Shown: positions 54,118-63,215, counted from the first letter of the stretch. The stretch: 64,000 bases of DNA from Acetobacter pomorum (GCF_002738225.1 NZ_PEBQ01000093.1:1-64000); one strand, 5' to 3'. Notes: generated from the sequence alone by a model not told the origin. Translations and numbers: made by a program.

Positions 54118-55380
54118 ATGCCGCCATTTTTCAATCCTCTGGCGCTGTTTGCCATTGTGATCACACTGGCAACCGCTTTTGCCATTATCAACCATCGTTA
54201 TTTGCACCTGCCCACCACTATTGGCATTACAGCGCAGGCTCTGGGGGTGGCCACGGTGCTGCTCTTTTTGGAGCAGGCCGTGCCCATGCCCCGCATGGAT
54301 GCCGCCCGTGCGGTGCTGGATAGCATAAACCTGCCCGCCACCCTGCTGGATGGGGCTTTATCATTCCTGCTGTTTGCGGGCGCGCAATCGGTTGATCAGC
54401 GTGAGCTGTGGCAGAACCGTTTTTCCATTCTGGCACTGGCACTTTTGGGCACAATGCTGGCCGTGGCCCTGTTTGCCGTGGGCATGTGGATGGCGTTTCC
54501 GCTGGTGGGGCTGGCCATTTCCCTGCCGTGGTGCGTGGTGCTGGGGGCTATGCTGGCACCCACAGACCCCGTTTCTGTTGTGGGCATGTTGCGCCGCCTT
54601 GGCTTGCCGCCCAAGGTGCAGGCCATTTTTGCAGGAGAAAGCCTGTTTAACGATGGCGTGGGCGTGGTGGTGTTTGCCGTGGCGGTGCAACTGGCCGCTG
54701 CTGGCACCATTGACCCGTTGGGAGACCTGGTGTGGCAGATGGTGCAGGAGGTGGGCGGCGGCCTGCTGCTGGGGTTTTTATGCGGGTGCCTGGCGGTATG
54801 GTGCATTCGGCTGGTAACAGACGCACATCTTGAACTGTTGATTTCCATTTGCCTTGCCAGCGGGGTGTATAGCCTTGCCAAAATGCTGGAGGTTTCTGGC
54901 CCCGTATCGGCTGTTACGGCGGGGCTTGCGCTGGGCATGCCGCGGGCGCTGGGGGCGCTGAGCCAGCATGGGCAGCGCGAAATCCGCAATTTCTGGATGA
55001 TGGTGGATGAGGTGCTGAACGCCTGCCTGTTTGTGCTGATAGGGTTTTATGTGCTCAGCGTGCCCATACATGGCGCGGTGCTGCTGGCGGCGGTGCTGGC
55101 CATTCCGCTTTCCATTGCCGTGCGTGCGCTAAGCGTGCTGCTGGCCATGCTGCCGGCTTATCTACGCGATGCCCAGCGCTGGCGTGTGCTTTCCATCATG
55201 ACATGGGGCGGCCTGCGGGGCGGTATTTCCATTGCCCTTGCGTTAAGCCTGGAACACGGGCCTATGCGTGATGTGCTGCTTGCAGTGTGTTATGCGGTGG
55301 TTGTGTTCACTATTTTAGTGCAGGGGTTAACTATGGAGCGCGTAGTGCGGCAGGTGCGCCTTGGCGCGGCAGAAGGATAA
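54118..55380 (+). CDS. CPA1-type Na+/H+ antiporter
   Basis: 420 residues, about twelve membrane segments. MLAPTDPVSVVGMLRRLGL, FAGESLFNDGVGVVVF (ND motif) and the late TWGGLRGGISIALALSLEHG are the family's ion-site signatures. Exchanges sodium or potassium for protons at the inner membrane. ATG 54118 has GGAAA upstream; a GTG at 54076 is possible. The stop is 8 bases from the TonB receptor start, so they look co-transcribed. Confidence 0.93.
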   Translation: MPPFFNPLALFAIVITLATAFAIINHRYLHLPTTIGITAQALGVATVLLFLEQAVPMPRMDAARAVLDSINLPATLLDGALSFLLFAGAQSVDQRELWQNRFSILALALLGTMLAVALFAVGMWMAFPLVGLAISLPWCVVLGAMLAPTDPVSVVGMLRRLGLPPKVQAIFAGESLFNDGVGVVVFAVAVQLAAAGTIDPLGDLVWQMVQEVGGGLLLGFLCGCLAVWCIRLVTDAHLELLISICLASGVYSLAKMLEVSGPVSAVTAGLALGMPRALGALSQHGQREIRNFWMMVDEVLNACLFVLIGFYVLSVPIHGAVLLAAVLAIPLSIAVRALSVLLAMLPAYLRDAQRWRVLSIMTWGGLRGGISIALALSLEHGPMRDVLLAVCYAVVVFTILVQGLTMERVVRQVRLGAAEG

Positions 55381-55387
55381 AAACCGC

Positions 55388-57907
55388 ATGTCGTCCGCCC
55401 TTTTACAACATGCTGTGTGTTGGCGTATGGGCCAGCGTATGATGGGGCCACGCCGCCAGCGTGGTGGCCGGGCCTGTGCGCTGGTGTCTGGTACTTTGCT
55501 TTCTGGTGCGTTGCTGTGTGGTATGGCGCGGCCTGTTTGTGCCGCTGGGGGTGTATCTGCGGAGCCTTCAGCATCATCCGGGCAGGCGGTGCGGCACACA
55601 GGGGCACCGGCGGGCCATGCAGCAGCTACGGGCCCCCAAAAGGCACAGGGGGGCGTGGTGCAGGCTTCTGCCCGCCCGCAGGTGGTGATTGTAAGGGCCA
55701 ATCCCTTACACGCCAGCGCTGGAGGCGGGCTGATACATCCGCAGTCCGAACCACAGGCCCAAAGCATGGTGGGGCAGGAGTATATTCGCCTGCAAGCGCC
55801 CACCGCCACGGCGTTTGAGCTGGTGTCTCAATTACCCGGCGCGAATGTAAGTGGGTCAGACCCGTTTGGGTTTTCACCGCAAACCAATATCAGCGTGCGC
55901 GGCATGAATGGAGATGCCATAGGCTACGTGCTGGAAGGCATGCCGCTGAACGATATTGCCTATTACACCGGCTACCCCAGCCAGTTTGCAGATAGCGAGA
56001 ATTACGAAAGCATTGCCCTGCAACAGGGATCTCCCGATCTGGACAGCCCGGTGATGAACGCCGCTGGCGGGTTGATGAAGCTGCGTTTTCGCACACCGGC
56101 AGAAAAGGCGGGCGGGCAGTTCAGCGCCTCCTATGGCTCTTACGATACTAACCGCGAGTTCCTGCGGCTGGATACGGGCGAGATCGGGCATAATACCGGC
56201 CTGCGGGGCTTTGTATCGTATTCTCACAGTGCTTCAGACAACTGGCGCGGGGCCGGGCGGGATGAGCGCCAGCACGTTGATTTCAAGCTGGAAAAAACAT
56301 GGGGCCAAGGCAACAGCGCGGGGCTGTTAGGATCTTGGAACCAGGCGGTGGACAGCTATTACCCGCAGGTAAGCAAGGATGACTGGCGCAGCTACGGCAT
56401 TGGCGGCCCCAATAATCTGGACCGGCACTTCCATGCTGATGATGATTACGGCGGGTCGGACTACTGGCGGCTTTCCCGCCAGCCGGAACGCACGCTGTAT
56501 CTGGCCGCGCCCTTGCAGTTTACATTGGCGGAGGGGCTAAGCCTGCATGTTACACCTTATGCGCAAGGTGCGTATGGCAATGCCGCAGGCGGCACGCAGT
56601 TGCCTACATCTGGCCTGTATAATGGCACGCAGGCCGTGCCCGATGTGCTGGATTTGCCCGTAACGGCAGATGGCTACGGCACCGTGCGGGCAGATTACAC
56701 ACAGCGCAGCTTTCGCTCCGGCTTTACATCTGCGCTGGAATGGAAGCGCGGCGTGAATGATCTGGTTCTGGGCTACTGGTATGATTACGGTGATGACACC
56801 GAGCGCGAAACCTTTGCCGCCGTAAATGGCAGCGGCAATGCGGGCAGCATATGGGGCGGGCGGCCCATTACGCTGGCCGATGGCAACATGCTGCTGGGGG
56901 CTGCCAACCACACCATCTCGCAAACCAATGCGCTGTTTGTGGGGGATCGGGTTTCGCTGTTGCATGATCGGCTGTTGCTAACAGCAGGTTTTAAGGAAGT
57001 GATGTTCTCGCGCACAGGCACAAACGCCGTGCCGGGCGCGCCCTACCATGCCAACATGAACACCGCCGTGCCCCTGCCGCGCTTTGGCGTGCGTTTTCAG
57101 ATTACGCCGGAACATCAGGTGTTTTTTAATGCCACCACCAACTTCCGCACCCCGGCAGAACCCGCCTTGTATGATGCGTATGACCCCACATCCGGCGCGG
57201 TAACGCAAAAAGGCACATCCAGCCTGAAAAACGAATATTCCATAGCCGAGGAACTGGGCTACCGTTACGCAGGCAGCCGCGTTGTGGGCAGCCTGACATT
57301 ATTTAACTATAACTTCACAAACCGCCAGATTGCCACGTTAGCCATGATAAATGGCGCCCCGGTGAACTCCACCATCAACGCGGGCGGGCAGACATCTCGC
57401 GGGGTGGATGTGGAAATAGGCTTGCGCCCGTGGCACCATATCAGCCCCTATCTTTCCGGCGAATATCTGCACGCCACCATTGATAATGACCTGTATTCGG
57501 GCGGAGACCTGCTGCCCACACGTGGCAAGCGCGCCGTGCGTAGCCCCACGCTACAGGCCGCCGCGGGCCTGACCTATGATGACGGGCACTTTTTTGGCGT
57601 GATGACCGTAAAATACACCGGCCACCAATACGCAACTTTCATGAATGATGAGCGCATGCCCAGCCATGTTACGGGCAATCTGGCATTGGGGTACCGGATG
57701 AATGATGTATCCGTGCTGCATCGGCCGGAGTTCCGCATGAACTTTATCAACATCACCAACCAGCATTATCTTTCCGGCGTGGCAGACCCCACCATGAACG
57801 CGCATGATACGCAGGGCCGCTATGGCACCACCATAGCCGGGCAGGCTCCGGACTATTACATTGGCGGCGGGTTTGCGGCTCTGTTTACAGCCTCCACCGG
57901 GTTTTAG
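55388..57907 (+). CDS. TonB-dependent receptor
   Basis: 839 residues. Signal region through ARPVCA, then the plug (FELVSQLPGANVSGSDPFGFSPQTNISVRGMNGDAIGYVLEGMPLNDI), and a long barrel ending with FAALFTASTGF. The plug lacks the siderophore-receptor feature of the 11383 gene. Followed by a kinase and PnuC in the same operon, so the cargo is more likely a vitamin or nucleoside than iron. GAAGGA before ATG 55388. Confidence 0.9.
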   Translation: MSSALLQHAVCWRMGQRMMGPRRQRGGRACALVSGTLLSGALLCGMARPVCAAGGVSAEPSASSGQAVRHTGAPAGHAAATGPQKAQGGVVQASARPQVVIVRANPLHASAGGGLIHPQSEPQAQSMVGQEYIRLQAPTATAFELVSQLPGANVSGSDPFGFSPQTNISVRGMNGDAIGYVLEGMPLNDIAYYTGYPSQFADSENYESIALQQGSPDLDSPVMNAAGGLMKLRFRTPAEKAGGQFSASYGSYDTNREFLRLDTGEIGHNTGLRGFVSYSHSASDNWRGAGRDERQHVDFKLEKTWGQGNSAGLLGSWNQAVDSYYPQVSKDDWRSYGIGGPNNLDRHFHADDDYGGSDYWRLSRQPERTLYLAAPLQFTLAEGLSLHVTPYAQGAYGNAAGGTQLPTSGLYNGTQAVPDVLDLPVTADGYGTVRADYTQRSFRSGFTSALEWKRGVNDLVLGYWYDYGDDTERETFAAVNGSGNAGSIWGGRPITLADGNMLLGAANHTISQTNALFVGDRVSLLHDRLLLTAGFKEVMFSRTGTNAVPGAPYHANMNTAVPLPRFGVRFQITPEHQVFFNATTNFRTPAEPALYDAYDPTSGAVTQKGTSSLKNEYSIAEELGYRYAGSRVVGSLTLFNYNFTNRQIATLAMINGAPVNSTINAGGQTSRGVDVEIGLRPWHHISPYLSGEYLHATIDNDLYSGGDLLPTRGKRAVRSPTLQAAAGLTYDDGHFFGVMTVKYTGHQYATFMNDERMPSHVTGNLALGYRMNDVSVLHRPEFRMNFINITNQHYLSGVADPTMNAHDTQGRYGTTIAGQAPDYYIGGGFAALFTASTGF

Positions 57908-57909
57908 GC

Positions 57910-59160
57910 GTGGCAGATATTTCCCCCCAGAACACGGCGCAGTTTGGCGTGCACGGCGTGCAGGAAAAGCGGGATTGGCCATGCCTGACGCTTGATGAAG
58001 TTTCTGATGTGCTCGCGCATTTTGCCAACATGCCGCCTGCGCGGGATGTTGTATGGCACAGCATGCGCCCGTTTTCTGCCGCCTGCGTGGTGCAGCTTGC
58101 GGGGGAGGTTTCTGCCAGCGCCGGAGGTGCCAACACAGGCGGGCAGATAGCACGGGCGACAAGTTGTGTGCTCAAACGCCATGCGCGTGCCCTGCGCAGT
58201 GCCACCATGCTGGAGCAGGAACACGCCTTTATCCGCCATCTGGCCAGCAAGGGGTTGCCCGTATGCCCCGCATTGGCCCTGCATGACGGGCACACCGCGC
58301 TGGAACTTGGCAACTGGACGTACGAGGTTTTCCTCCCCGCCAAGGGGGAAGACACCTACCGGGATGTGATGTCTTGGAAGCCGTATTTTTCCACCGCGCA
58401 GGCGCATGCGGCGGGGGCAGCGCTGGCGCAACTGCACAAGGCTGCGGCGGATTACACAGCCCCGGAACGCAGCGCGCATACAGTGGATAAAACTGCCCCT
58501 GTAGTGCCGTTGGTTTCCAGCATGTGTGTGGTGGGGCAAGCAGATTTTACAATTGCACTACAACAGTGGGTGGCACGGCAGCCGGGGCTGGTGGCGGCAT
58601 TGGCCAACCGCCCGTGGCAGCAGGATGTGGCGCGGGATGTTCTGCCGTTTCATAACCGTCTACGCCCGTTACTGCCCGGCATAAAACCCGCTTGGGGGCA
58701 TGGAGACTGGCACCCGTCCAACCTGTTCTGGCATGTAAACATACCTGTTACCGTGCTGGATTTTGGCATGGCAGACCGCACCTGCGCCGCGTTTGATGTG
58801 GCTGTGGCCATAGAGCGCGCTTTGGTGGATTGGCTGGCCTTGCCAAGCTGTGGCGCAACAGCGCAGCAGGCCCGGCATTTGGTGGTGTGGGATCAGCTTG
58901 CCGCGTTTGTGGCGGGGTATCAGCGCATTCGGCCTTTAAGTGCGGCAGAGCGTGCGCAGGTGGTGGCGTTTCTGCCATTGGTGCATGTGGAATTTGCGCT
59001 GTCTGAAACAGCATATTTTGGAACGCTGCTGCAAGATAAAGCCTCGGCCGAGGTGGCCTATACCGAGTATCTGCTCGGCCATGCCCGGTGGTTTGCACAG
59101 GCGCAGGAGGGGCGGGAACTGCTGGCCCGTTTGCCTGCCTTGCTGGCGGAGCAGGCGTAA
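57910..59160 (+). CDS. Phosphotransferase (aminoglycoside/choline/thiamine kinase-like)
   Basis: 416 residues, GTG start two bases after the receptor stop. ATP-binding kinase-like fold: HGDWHPSNLFW with catalytic Asp and VLDFGMADRT metal-binding Asp, of the APH superfamily. In this operon, TonB receptor, kinase and PnuC transporter suggest that the kinase traps an imported vitamin or nucleoside by phosphorylation (thiamine or nicotinamide riboside are candidates). TAATG overlap with the PnuC gene. Confidence 0.85.
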   Translation: MADISPQNTAQFGVHGVQEKRDWPCLTLDEVSDVLAHFANMPPARDVVWHSMRPFSAACVVQLAGEVSASAGGANTGGQIARATSCVLKRHARALRSATMLEQEHAFIRHLASKGLPVCPALALHDGHTALELGNWTYEVFLPAKGEDTYRDVMSWKPYFSTAQAHAAGAALAQLHKAAADYTAPERSAHTVDKTAPVVPLVSSMCVVGQADFTIALQQWVARQPGLVAALANRPWQQDVARDVLPFHNRLRPLLPGIKPAWGHGDWHPSNLFWHVNIPVTVLDFGMADRTCAAFDVAVAIERALVDWLALPSCGATAQQARHLVVWDQLAAFVAGYQRIRPLSAAERAQVVAFLPLVHVEFALSETAYFGTLLQDKASAEVAYTEYLLGHARWFAQAQEGRELLARLPALLAEQA

Positions 59161-59726
59161 TGTCCGGGTTGGTGGAATGGCTGGCAGCCCTTACCAGTGC
59201 GCTGGGCGTGTGGCTTATGGGGCGCAGAACAATGTGGGGCTGGCCGGTTATGCTGCTGGCCTCGGTGCTGTATGGCGTGGTGTTTGCGCAAGACCATTTA
59301 TATGCAGATGCCGCCTTGCAGGCCGTGTTTGCGCTTTTGGCGCTGTATGGCCTGTGGTGCTGGTGGCGCGGGGTGCAACATAGCGGGCAGGTGCGCATTG
59401 CCATGCCCACCGCGCAAACCCTGTGGCGAGATACCGGCATAACAGCCGTGGCTGGTTTGGCGATGGGGCTGGCCCTGCGCGCCATGACGGATGACCCCAT
59501 GCCTCTTTCTGATGCCTCGTTGAGTGCCTATAGCGTGCTGGGGCAGATCTGGACAGCCAAGCGCTACCGTGCCTGCTGGGTGTTGTGGATTGTGGTGGAT
59601 GTGCTTTACACGCTGCTGTTTGTGCAACGCCGCCTGTTTGTAACTGCTCTGCTTTACGCCGCATTTGTGGGCCTTGCTATACAGGGCTGGCGGCAATGGC
59701 GGGATAAGCCCGCACGCACCCCGTAA
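59160..59726 (+). CDS. pnuC: PnuC family vitamin transporter
   Basis: 188 residues, about seven hydrophobic segments. VEWLAALTSALGVWLMGRRTMWGWPVMLLASVLYGVVFAQDHLYADAALQAVF fits PnuC (NMN/nicotinamide riboside or thiamine facilitators); WTAKRYRACWVLWIVVDVLYTLLF is the conserved second motif. It sits in the inner membrane and works with the kinase just before. Terminator follows. Confidence 0.88.
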   Translation: MSGLVEWLAALTSALGVWLMGRRTMWGWPVMLLASVLYGVVFAQDHLYADAALQAVFALLALYGLWCWWRGVQHSGQVRIAMPTAQTLWRDTGITAVAGLAMGLALRAMTDDPMPLSDASLSAYSVLGQIWTAKRYRACWVLWIVVDVLYTLLFVQRRLFVTALLYAAFVGLAIQGWRQWRDKPARTP

Positions 59727-59742
59727 AAACAGGTTAAAAAGC

Positions 59743-59779
59743 AAAAAGCCGCGCCCCGGCAAGGGGGCAGCGGCCTTTT
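59743..59779. terminator. Bidirectional intrinsic terminator
   Basis: AAAGCCGC and GCGGCCTTTT pair across an inner CCCC/GGGG stem. Ends the PnuC operon and the convergent RcnB-like gene. Confidence 0.75.
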
Positions 59780-59808
59780 GCAATGGTATAATGCTATGGG
59801 GGCGGTTT

Positions 59809-60333
59809 TTAGTATCCGCCCGGCACGGCATAGCCCGGTGCGGCGTATCCGGGTGCCGCGTAACCCGGTGCAGCATAACCGGGGGTTGCATAGGTTGGCA
59901 CGGCAGGTGTGGCAACGGCCCCAATGGTGGCGCTAACAACACCGGCAATAATGCCTGTGGTGAGAGATGTTAGCAGGAACTGGTTGCCATAGCGCATCCA
60001 GTAATAGCCCGATGGCGGGGCATACAGGCCACGCTGGCTTTGCCAGTTGCGTACAATCCAGCGGTCATTGCGGGGGCCATCGTAGCGGTCTCCCTTGCGC
60101 CATGTGCGGTTCATGTCAAAATTGTCATTCCCGCGCATGGGGGGGCCGCCACGGCCGGGGCGGTTGTTGTGCATGGCTGGCCCCGGGCCGCGTGGGCCAC
60201 CGTGCATGGCGCCGGGGCCACCAGATGGGCCACCACGGCCACCGGGGCCGTTAAACTGCGGTTCGGCATGAAGGGGGGCAGATGCGCATATCACACCCAT
60301 CATGGCAGCGGCAGCAAGGTATTGGAATTTCAT
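59809..60333 (-). CDS. RcnB-type periplasmic protein with repeat tail
   Basis: 174 residues. Signal peptide MKFQYLAAAAMMGVICASAPLHA, Gly/Pro/Arg-rich region, then RcnB-like RWIVRNWQSQRGLYAPPSGYYWMRYGNQFLL, one hydrophobic segment, and a C-terminal run of imperfect YAAPG repeats (59829-59890). RcnB proteins modulate nickel/cobalt efflux. Divergent from a His-rich secreted protein. Ribosome site AGAGG. Confidence 0.85.
   Translation of the reverse strand: MKFQYLAAAAMMGVICASAPLHAEPQFNGPGGRGGPSGGPGAMHGGPRGPGPAMHNNRPGRGGPPMRGNDNFDMNRTWRKGDRYDGPRNDRWIVRNWQSQRGLYAPPSGYYWMRYGNQFLLTSLTTGIIAGVVSATIGAVATPAVPTYATPGYAAPGYAAPGYAAPGYAVPGGY
59826..59890 (-). repeat. Imperfect 15-bp tandem repeats encoding YAAPG
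   Basis: Four to five tandem copies of a 15-base unit within the 3' end of the RcnB-like gene, coding for (A)PGYA repeats. Prone to copy number change. Confidence 0.7.
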
Positions 60334-60582
60334 GTCAAACCTCTGTTCTATAATGCCTCTATTTTTCACATACGCTTGTGGCGGAATTACGTTCCTGCTT
60401 TCAAAGACATATATAAAAATGATGGGCAAATTGTTTTGGGCGTGTCCAAAAAGCGGCATAAATCAAATTAACATAATGTATGCGTGGCAGCCTTTATTTT
60501 GTCTTAATTGTTGCCTAGCTTGCCCATCTGACACGCACTGCCACAGTGCGGTGCCATATAGATTGAATGAAAGTATTTTACG

Positions 60583-60903
60583 ATGAAAAAAGCTCTTTTC
60601 CTGCTTGCTGCTCTGGGCGTTGCTATGCCGGTTGCTTCTCATGCAGAAAGCCACCACCACAAGCACGAACATAAGCACGGCCAGCAGGGTGACAACCAGA
60701 ACGGCCGTGGTGATGAACACCGTGATGACCAGCGCGGCGGTGACGAACACCGTGATGACCGTGGTGGCGAACATGGTGACCGCGGCGGCGAACACGGTGG
60801 TTTCGGTGGTGAACACGGTGGCCCGAACGGCGAACATGGCGGCCCGGGTGGTGAACACGGCGGCCCGAACGGCGGCGAAAACAATAACAACAACAACAAC
60901 TAA
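60583..60903 (+). CDS. His/Gly/Asp-rich secreted protein
   Basis: 106 residues. Signal peptide MKKALFLLAALGVAMPVASHA, then HHHKHEHKHGQQGD, a DEHRDD repeat and repeated GGEHGG units, ending in a run of seven Asn. The His/Asp clusters suggest metal binding in the periplasm; the divergent RcnB-like gene points to nickel/cobalt or copper. Low complexity, but the signal peptide and terminator make it a real gene. Confidence 0.75.
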   Translation: MKKALFLLAALGVAMPVASHAESHHHKHEHKHGQQGDNQNGRGDEHRDDQRGGDEHRDDRGGEHGDRGGEHGGFGGEHGGPNGEHGGPGGEHGGPNGGENNNNNNN

Positions 60904-60938
60904 TAGAGGTTGTTGCAGCCCCACTGGGGTTGATACGG

Positions 60939-60970
60939 AAAAAGGCGCTCCTTACGGGGCGCCTTTTTTT
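60939..60970. terminator. Bidirectional intrinsic terminator
   Basis: AAAAAGGCGC pairs with GCGCCTTTTT across a short loop, with T- and A-runs on both sides, between the His-rich gene and purU. Confidence 0.9.
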
Positions 60971-60979
60971 ATGCCCGTA

Positions 60980-61825
60980 TCAGGCAAACACCACAGTGCG
61001 GTGGCCGTTGATCATAACGCGGTGTTCCACATGCATCTTCACCGCCCGCGCCAATACTTGCGATTCCACACCCCGGCCCGTGGCAATGTAATCTTCCACC
61101 GAGAGGTTGTGGGTGACCCGTGCGGTTTCCTGCTCAATAATCGGGCCTTCATCCAAGTCTGCCGTCACGTAATGGGCGGTGGCGCCTATCAGCTTCACCC
61201 CCCGCGCGTAAGCCTGATGATACGGCTTGGCCCCTTTGAAGGAGGGCAGGAAGGAATGGTGAATGTTGATCACCCGGCCGCTCAGTTCCGCACTGAGCGA
61301 ATCGGAAAGCACCTGCATGTAGCGGGCCAGCACCACTAAATCTGCCTTTGTTTCCTTTATAAGGGCGCGCAGCTTGTCTTCCTGCTCGGCCTTGTTCTGC
61401 TTGTTTACGGGCCAGCAGTAATAGGGAATACCGGCTTGTTCCGCCGTAGCAGCACTATCGGTATGGTTGGAAACAATGGCCACAATATCCGCCTTAAGCC
61501 AGCCCACACGCACCTGATACAGCAGGTTAAGCAGCGCATGATCAAAGCGGGAGACCATAATAATCATGCGTGGCAGCAAGGCGGCATCATGCAGGCGCAT
61601 TTTCATGCCAAAGTGTTTGGCCACGGGGGCCAGAATGGCATTTATTTCTGCCACACTCCCCGGTGCAGGGGCCTGAAAAGCCAGCCGCATGAACAATGTG
61701 CCAGATTCCCGGTTGCTGAACTGGTGGGTTTCGGTTATGTCCGCACCTCGCTCTGCCAGAACGGATGTCACAGCCGCAACAATGCCGGGCTGATCCGGGC
61801 AGGAAAAAGTAAGAATAAACTGCAT
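60980..61825 (-). CDS. purU: Formyltetrahydrofolate deformylase
   Basis: 281 residues. N-terminal ACT domain (ILTFSCPDQPGIVAAVTSVLAERGADI), then a formyltransferase-like catalytic domain with VINIHHSFLPSFKGAKPYHQAYARGVKLIGATAHYVTADLDEGPIIEQ (active His/Asp motifs). It splits 10-formyl-THF into formate and THF, balancing one-carbon units. AGGAG lies about 12 bases before the ATG. Usual family length. Confidence 0.95.
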   Translation of the reverse strand: MQFILTFSCPDQPGIVAAVTSVLAERGADITETHQFSNRESGTLFMRLAFQAPAPGSVAEINAILAPVAKHFGMKMRLHDAALLPRMIIMVSRFDHALLNLLYQVRVGWLKADIVAIVSNHTDSAATAEQAGIPYYCWPVNKQNKAEQEDKLRALIKETKADLVVLARYMQVLSDSLSAELSGRVINIHHSFLPSFKGAKPYHQAYARGVKLIGATAHYVTADLDEGPIIEQETARVTHNLSVEDYIATGRGVESQVLARAVKMHVEHRVMINGHRTVVFA

Positions 61826-62250
61826 GCGCTGGCGTATGCTCCTTTGTTCTTCTGCTTGGGCCTGATAGAGGGCGCGGGGCGCGCAATGGGCCTCATCTTG
61901 TGCCAGCGCACAGGGGGCGGCGCAATAGCTTGTGTTACCGCCTGTTTATAACCGGTGGGGCGTTGGGCAAATTGTGTGGATGGCCTGTGGATGAATCGTG
62001 GCAAGCCCGAATCGTCCTGTTTTTTTGTGGTCAAGCCCAATCTGGCCTTGCATTGCAACGAATCTCTAAAAAACGCGGAAAACAGCCGATTCTGAACGTT
62101 TGTTCTCCACCCGCGCGCCAGATCTTATCCACAGAAAAGCGGGAGAGAACACGGGAAAAGCCTGTGGATAGATTTGTGGAAGGCAACAGGCGCGTAGAGT
62201 TTTTTCGCGTTTCGTGCTTTGTTCTCCAACACCGGGTGTGGTGGTTTTTT
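61826..62250. other. Non-coding region with DnaA-box-like cluster
   Basis: 425 bases without a gene. DnaA-box-like sites: TGTGGATGG 61975-61983, TGTGGATGA 61986-61994, perfect TTATCCACA 62125-62133, TGTGGATAG 62163-62171, and weaker TTTGTGGAA 62173-62181. Several T-tracts lie between. It could be a replication origin, or a DnaA-regulated or titration region; sequence alone cannot decide. Confidence 0.55.
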
Positions 62251-62625
62251 TCAGGCGCTATGGGCCAGATGGGCGGCCATATAGCTGGCCAGCACCACGG
62301 CCTCGTTATGCGCCACATCGCGCGCGCCAAACAGCAGGGTCACGCGGCCTTTGCAGGCCAGATCGGCCAGAGTGTGCACGGCCTGCGGGTTGGCGTTCAG
62401 CTCTGCCGTATAGCGCTGGCAAAAGCCCTCCCACTTGGCGGGATCATGCGCAAACCACTGGCGCAGGGTGGTGGCAGGGGCAATGTCCTTTAGCCACAGG
62501 GTCAGGGCTGCGCGTTCCTTGCTGATGCCGCGTGGCCATAGCCTGTCCACCAGCACGCGGGCGCCATCATCAGGCAGGGCGTCTTCATACACACGGCGGA
62601 TGCGGATATCGGGCTGGTGGGGCAT
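62251..62625 (-). CDS. DUF488 family protein
   Basis: 124 residues. RVYEDALPDDGARVLVDRLWPRGISKE, LWLKDIAPATTLRQWFAHDPAKWEGFCQRY, and LACKGRVTLLFGARDVAHNEAVVLASYM are the DUF488 signature (SAM-binding-like or nucleic-acid-linked; function unknown). AGGAGG ribosome site. It is divergent from nsrR and shares its operator region, so it may be under nitric-oxide control. Confidence 0.92.
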   Translation of the reverse strand: MPHQPDIRIRRVYEDALPDDGARVLVDRLWPRGISKERAALTLWLKDIAPATTLRQWFAHDPAKWEGFCQRYTAELNANPQAVHTLADLACKGRVTLLFGARDVAHNEAVVLASYMAAHLAHSA

Positions 62626-62671
62626 TGGGGCCTCCTGCTGGGGGTAAGGCATGGGTTTTGGGTGTGTATTT

Positions 62672-62694
62672 AAGGTGTATTTTTTATGCACCTT
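62672..62694. promoter_or_regulatory. Putative NsrR operator
   Basis: Arms AAGGTGTAT (62672-62680) and ATGCACCTT (62686-62694) around TTTTT match the 11-1-11 NsrR consensus (AAGATGYAT...ATRCATCTT). It sits between the divergent DUF488 and nsrR genes, 48 bases from the nsrR start. Confidence 0.7.
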
Positions 62695-62741
62695 AAAGAG
62701 ATCAATGGGCATACCAGCCCTTCATGGTGTAAAAGGCCCTT

Positions 62742-63215
62742 ATGCGTCTGACACTGCACACAGATTACGCCCTGCGCACGCTGCTCTATCTGGCCGTGCA
62801 CACCAACCGCCGTGTTTCCATTAAGGAGATTGCGCGGGTGTATGGCATTTCAGAAAACCATCTGGTCAAGATCATTCATCATCTGGGCCGGGGCGGGTTT
62901 ATAGATACGCTGCGTGGCCGGGGCGGGGGGCTGATGCTGGCGCGGCCCCCGCAGGATATTCGCATAGGCGATGTGGTGCGCCATACGGAGGATGACATGG
63001 CGCTGGTAAGCTGCATGCCGCCTTCCCCCGGTGTGCCGGGCAGTTCGGAATGCCTGCTGGCCCGTGCGTGCCATTTGCGCGGCGCGTTGGGTGCGGCGCT
63101 GGATGCGTTTATGGCGGTGCTGGATAGCCGCACACTGGCAGACATGCTGCACACGCCAGAACGCCAGATTCTGCAACAGGCCGAAGCCAGCCAGAACCCG
63201 CCCAACACCCCCTAA
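62742..63215 (+). CDS. nsrR: Rrf2-family nitric oxide sensor NsrR
   Basis: 157 residues. MRLTLHTDYALRTLLYLAVHTNR start with winged helix (SIKEIARVYGISENHLVKIIHHLGRGGFIDTLRGRGGGLMLARPP) typical of NsrR. Cys residues SCMPPSPGVPGSSECLLARACHL are the three expected Fe-S ligands (C-x13-C-x5-C). It represses NO-defence genes until NO damages the cluster. The operator lies between it and DUF488, fitting autoregulation. Confidence 0.93.
   Translation: MRLTLHTDYALRTLLYLAVHTNRRVSIKEIARVYGISENHLVKIIHHLGRGGFIDTLRGRGGGLMLARPPQDIRIGDVVRHTEDDMALVSCMPPSPGVPGSSECLLARACHLRGALGAALDAFMAVLDSRTLADMLHTPERQILQQAEASQNPPNTP

Noticed and set aside
55380..55388. TPP riboswitch upstream of the TonB/PnuC genes
   Set aside because: Only 7-8 bases separate the antiporter and receptor genes, and the gap before the antiporter shows no THI-box core.
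59826..59890. CRISPR-like short repeats
   Set aside because: They are 15-base coding repeats without spacers inside a secreted-protein gene.
60463..60924. 153-residue Val/Thr/Phe-rich minus-strand frame
   Set aside because: Reverse of the His/Gly repeat gene; hydrophobic look comes from the repeat codons.
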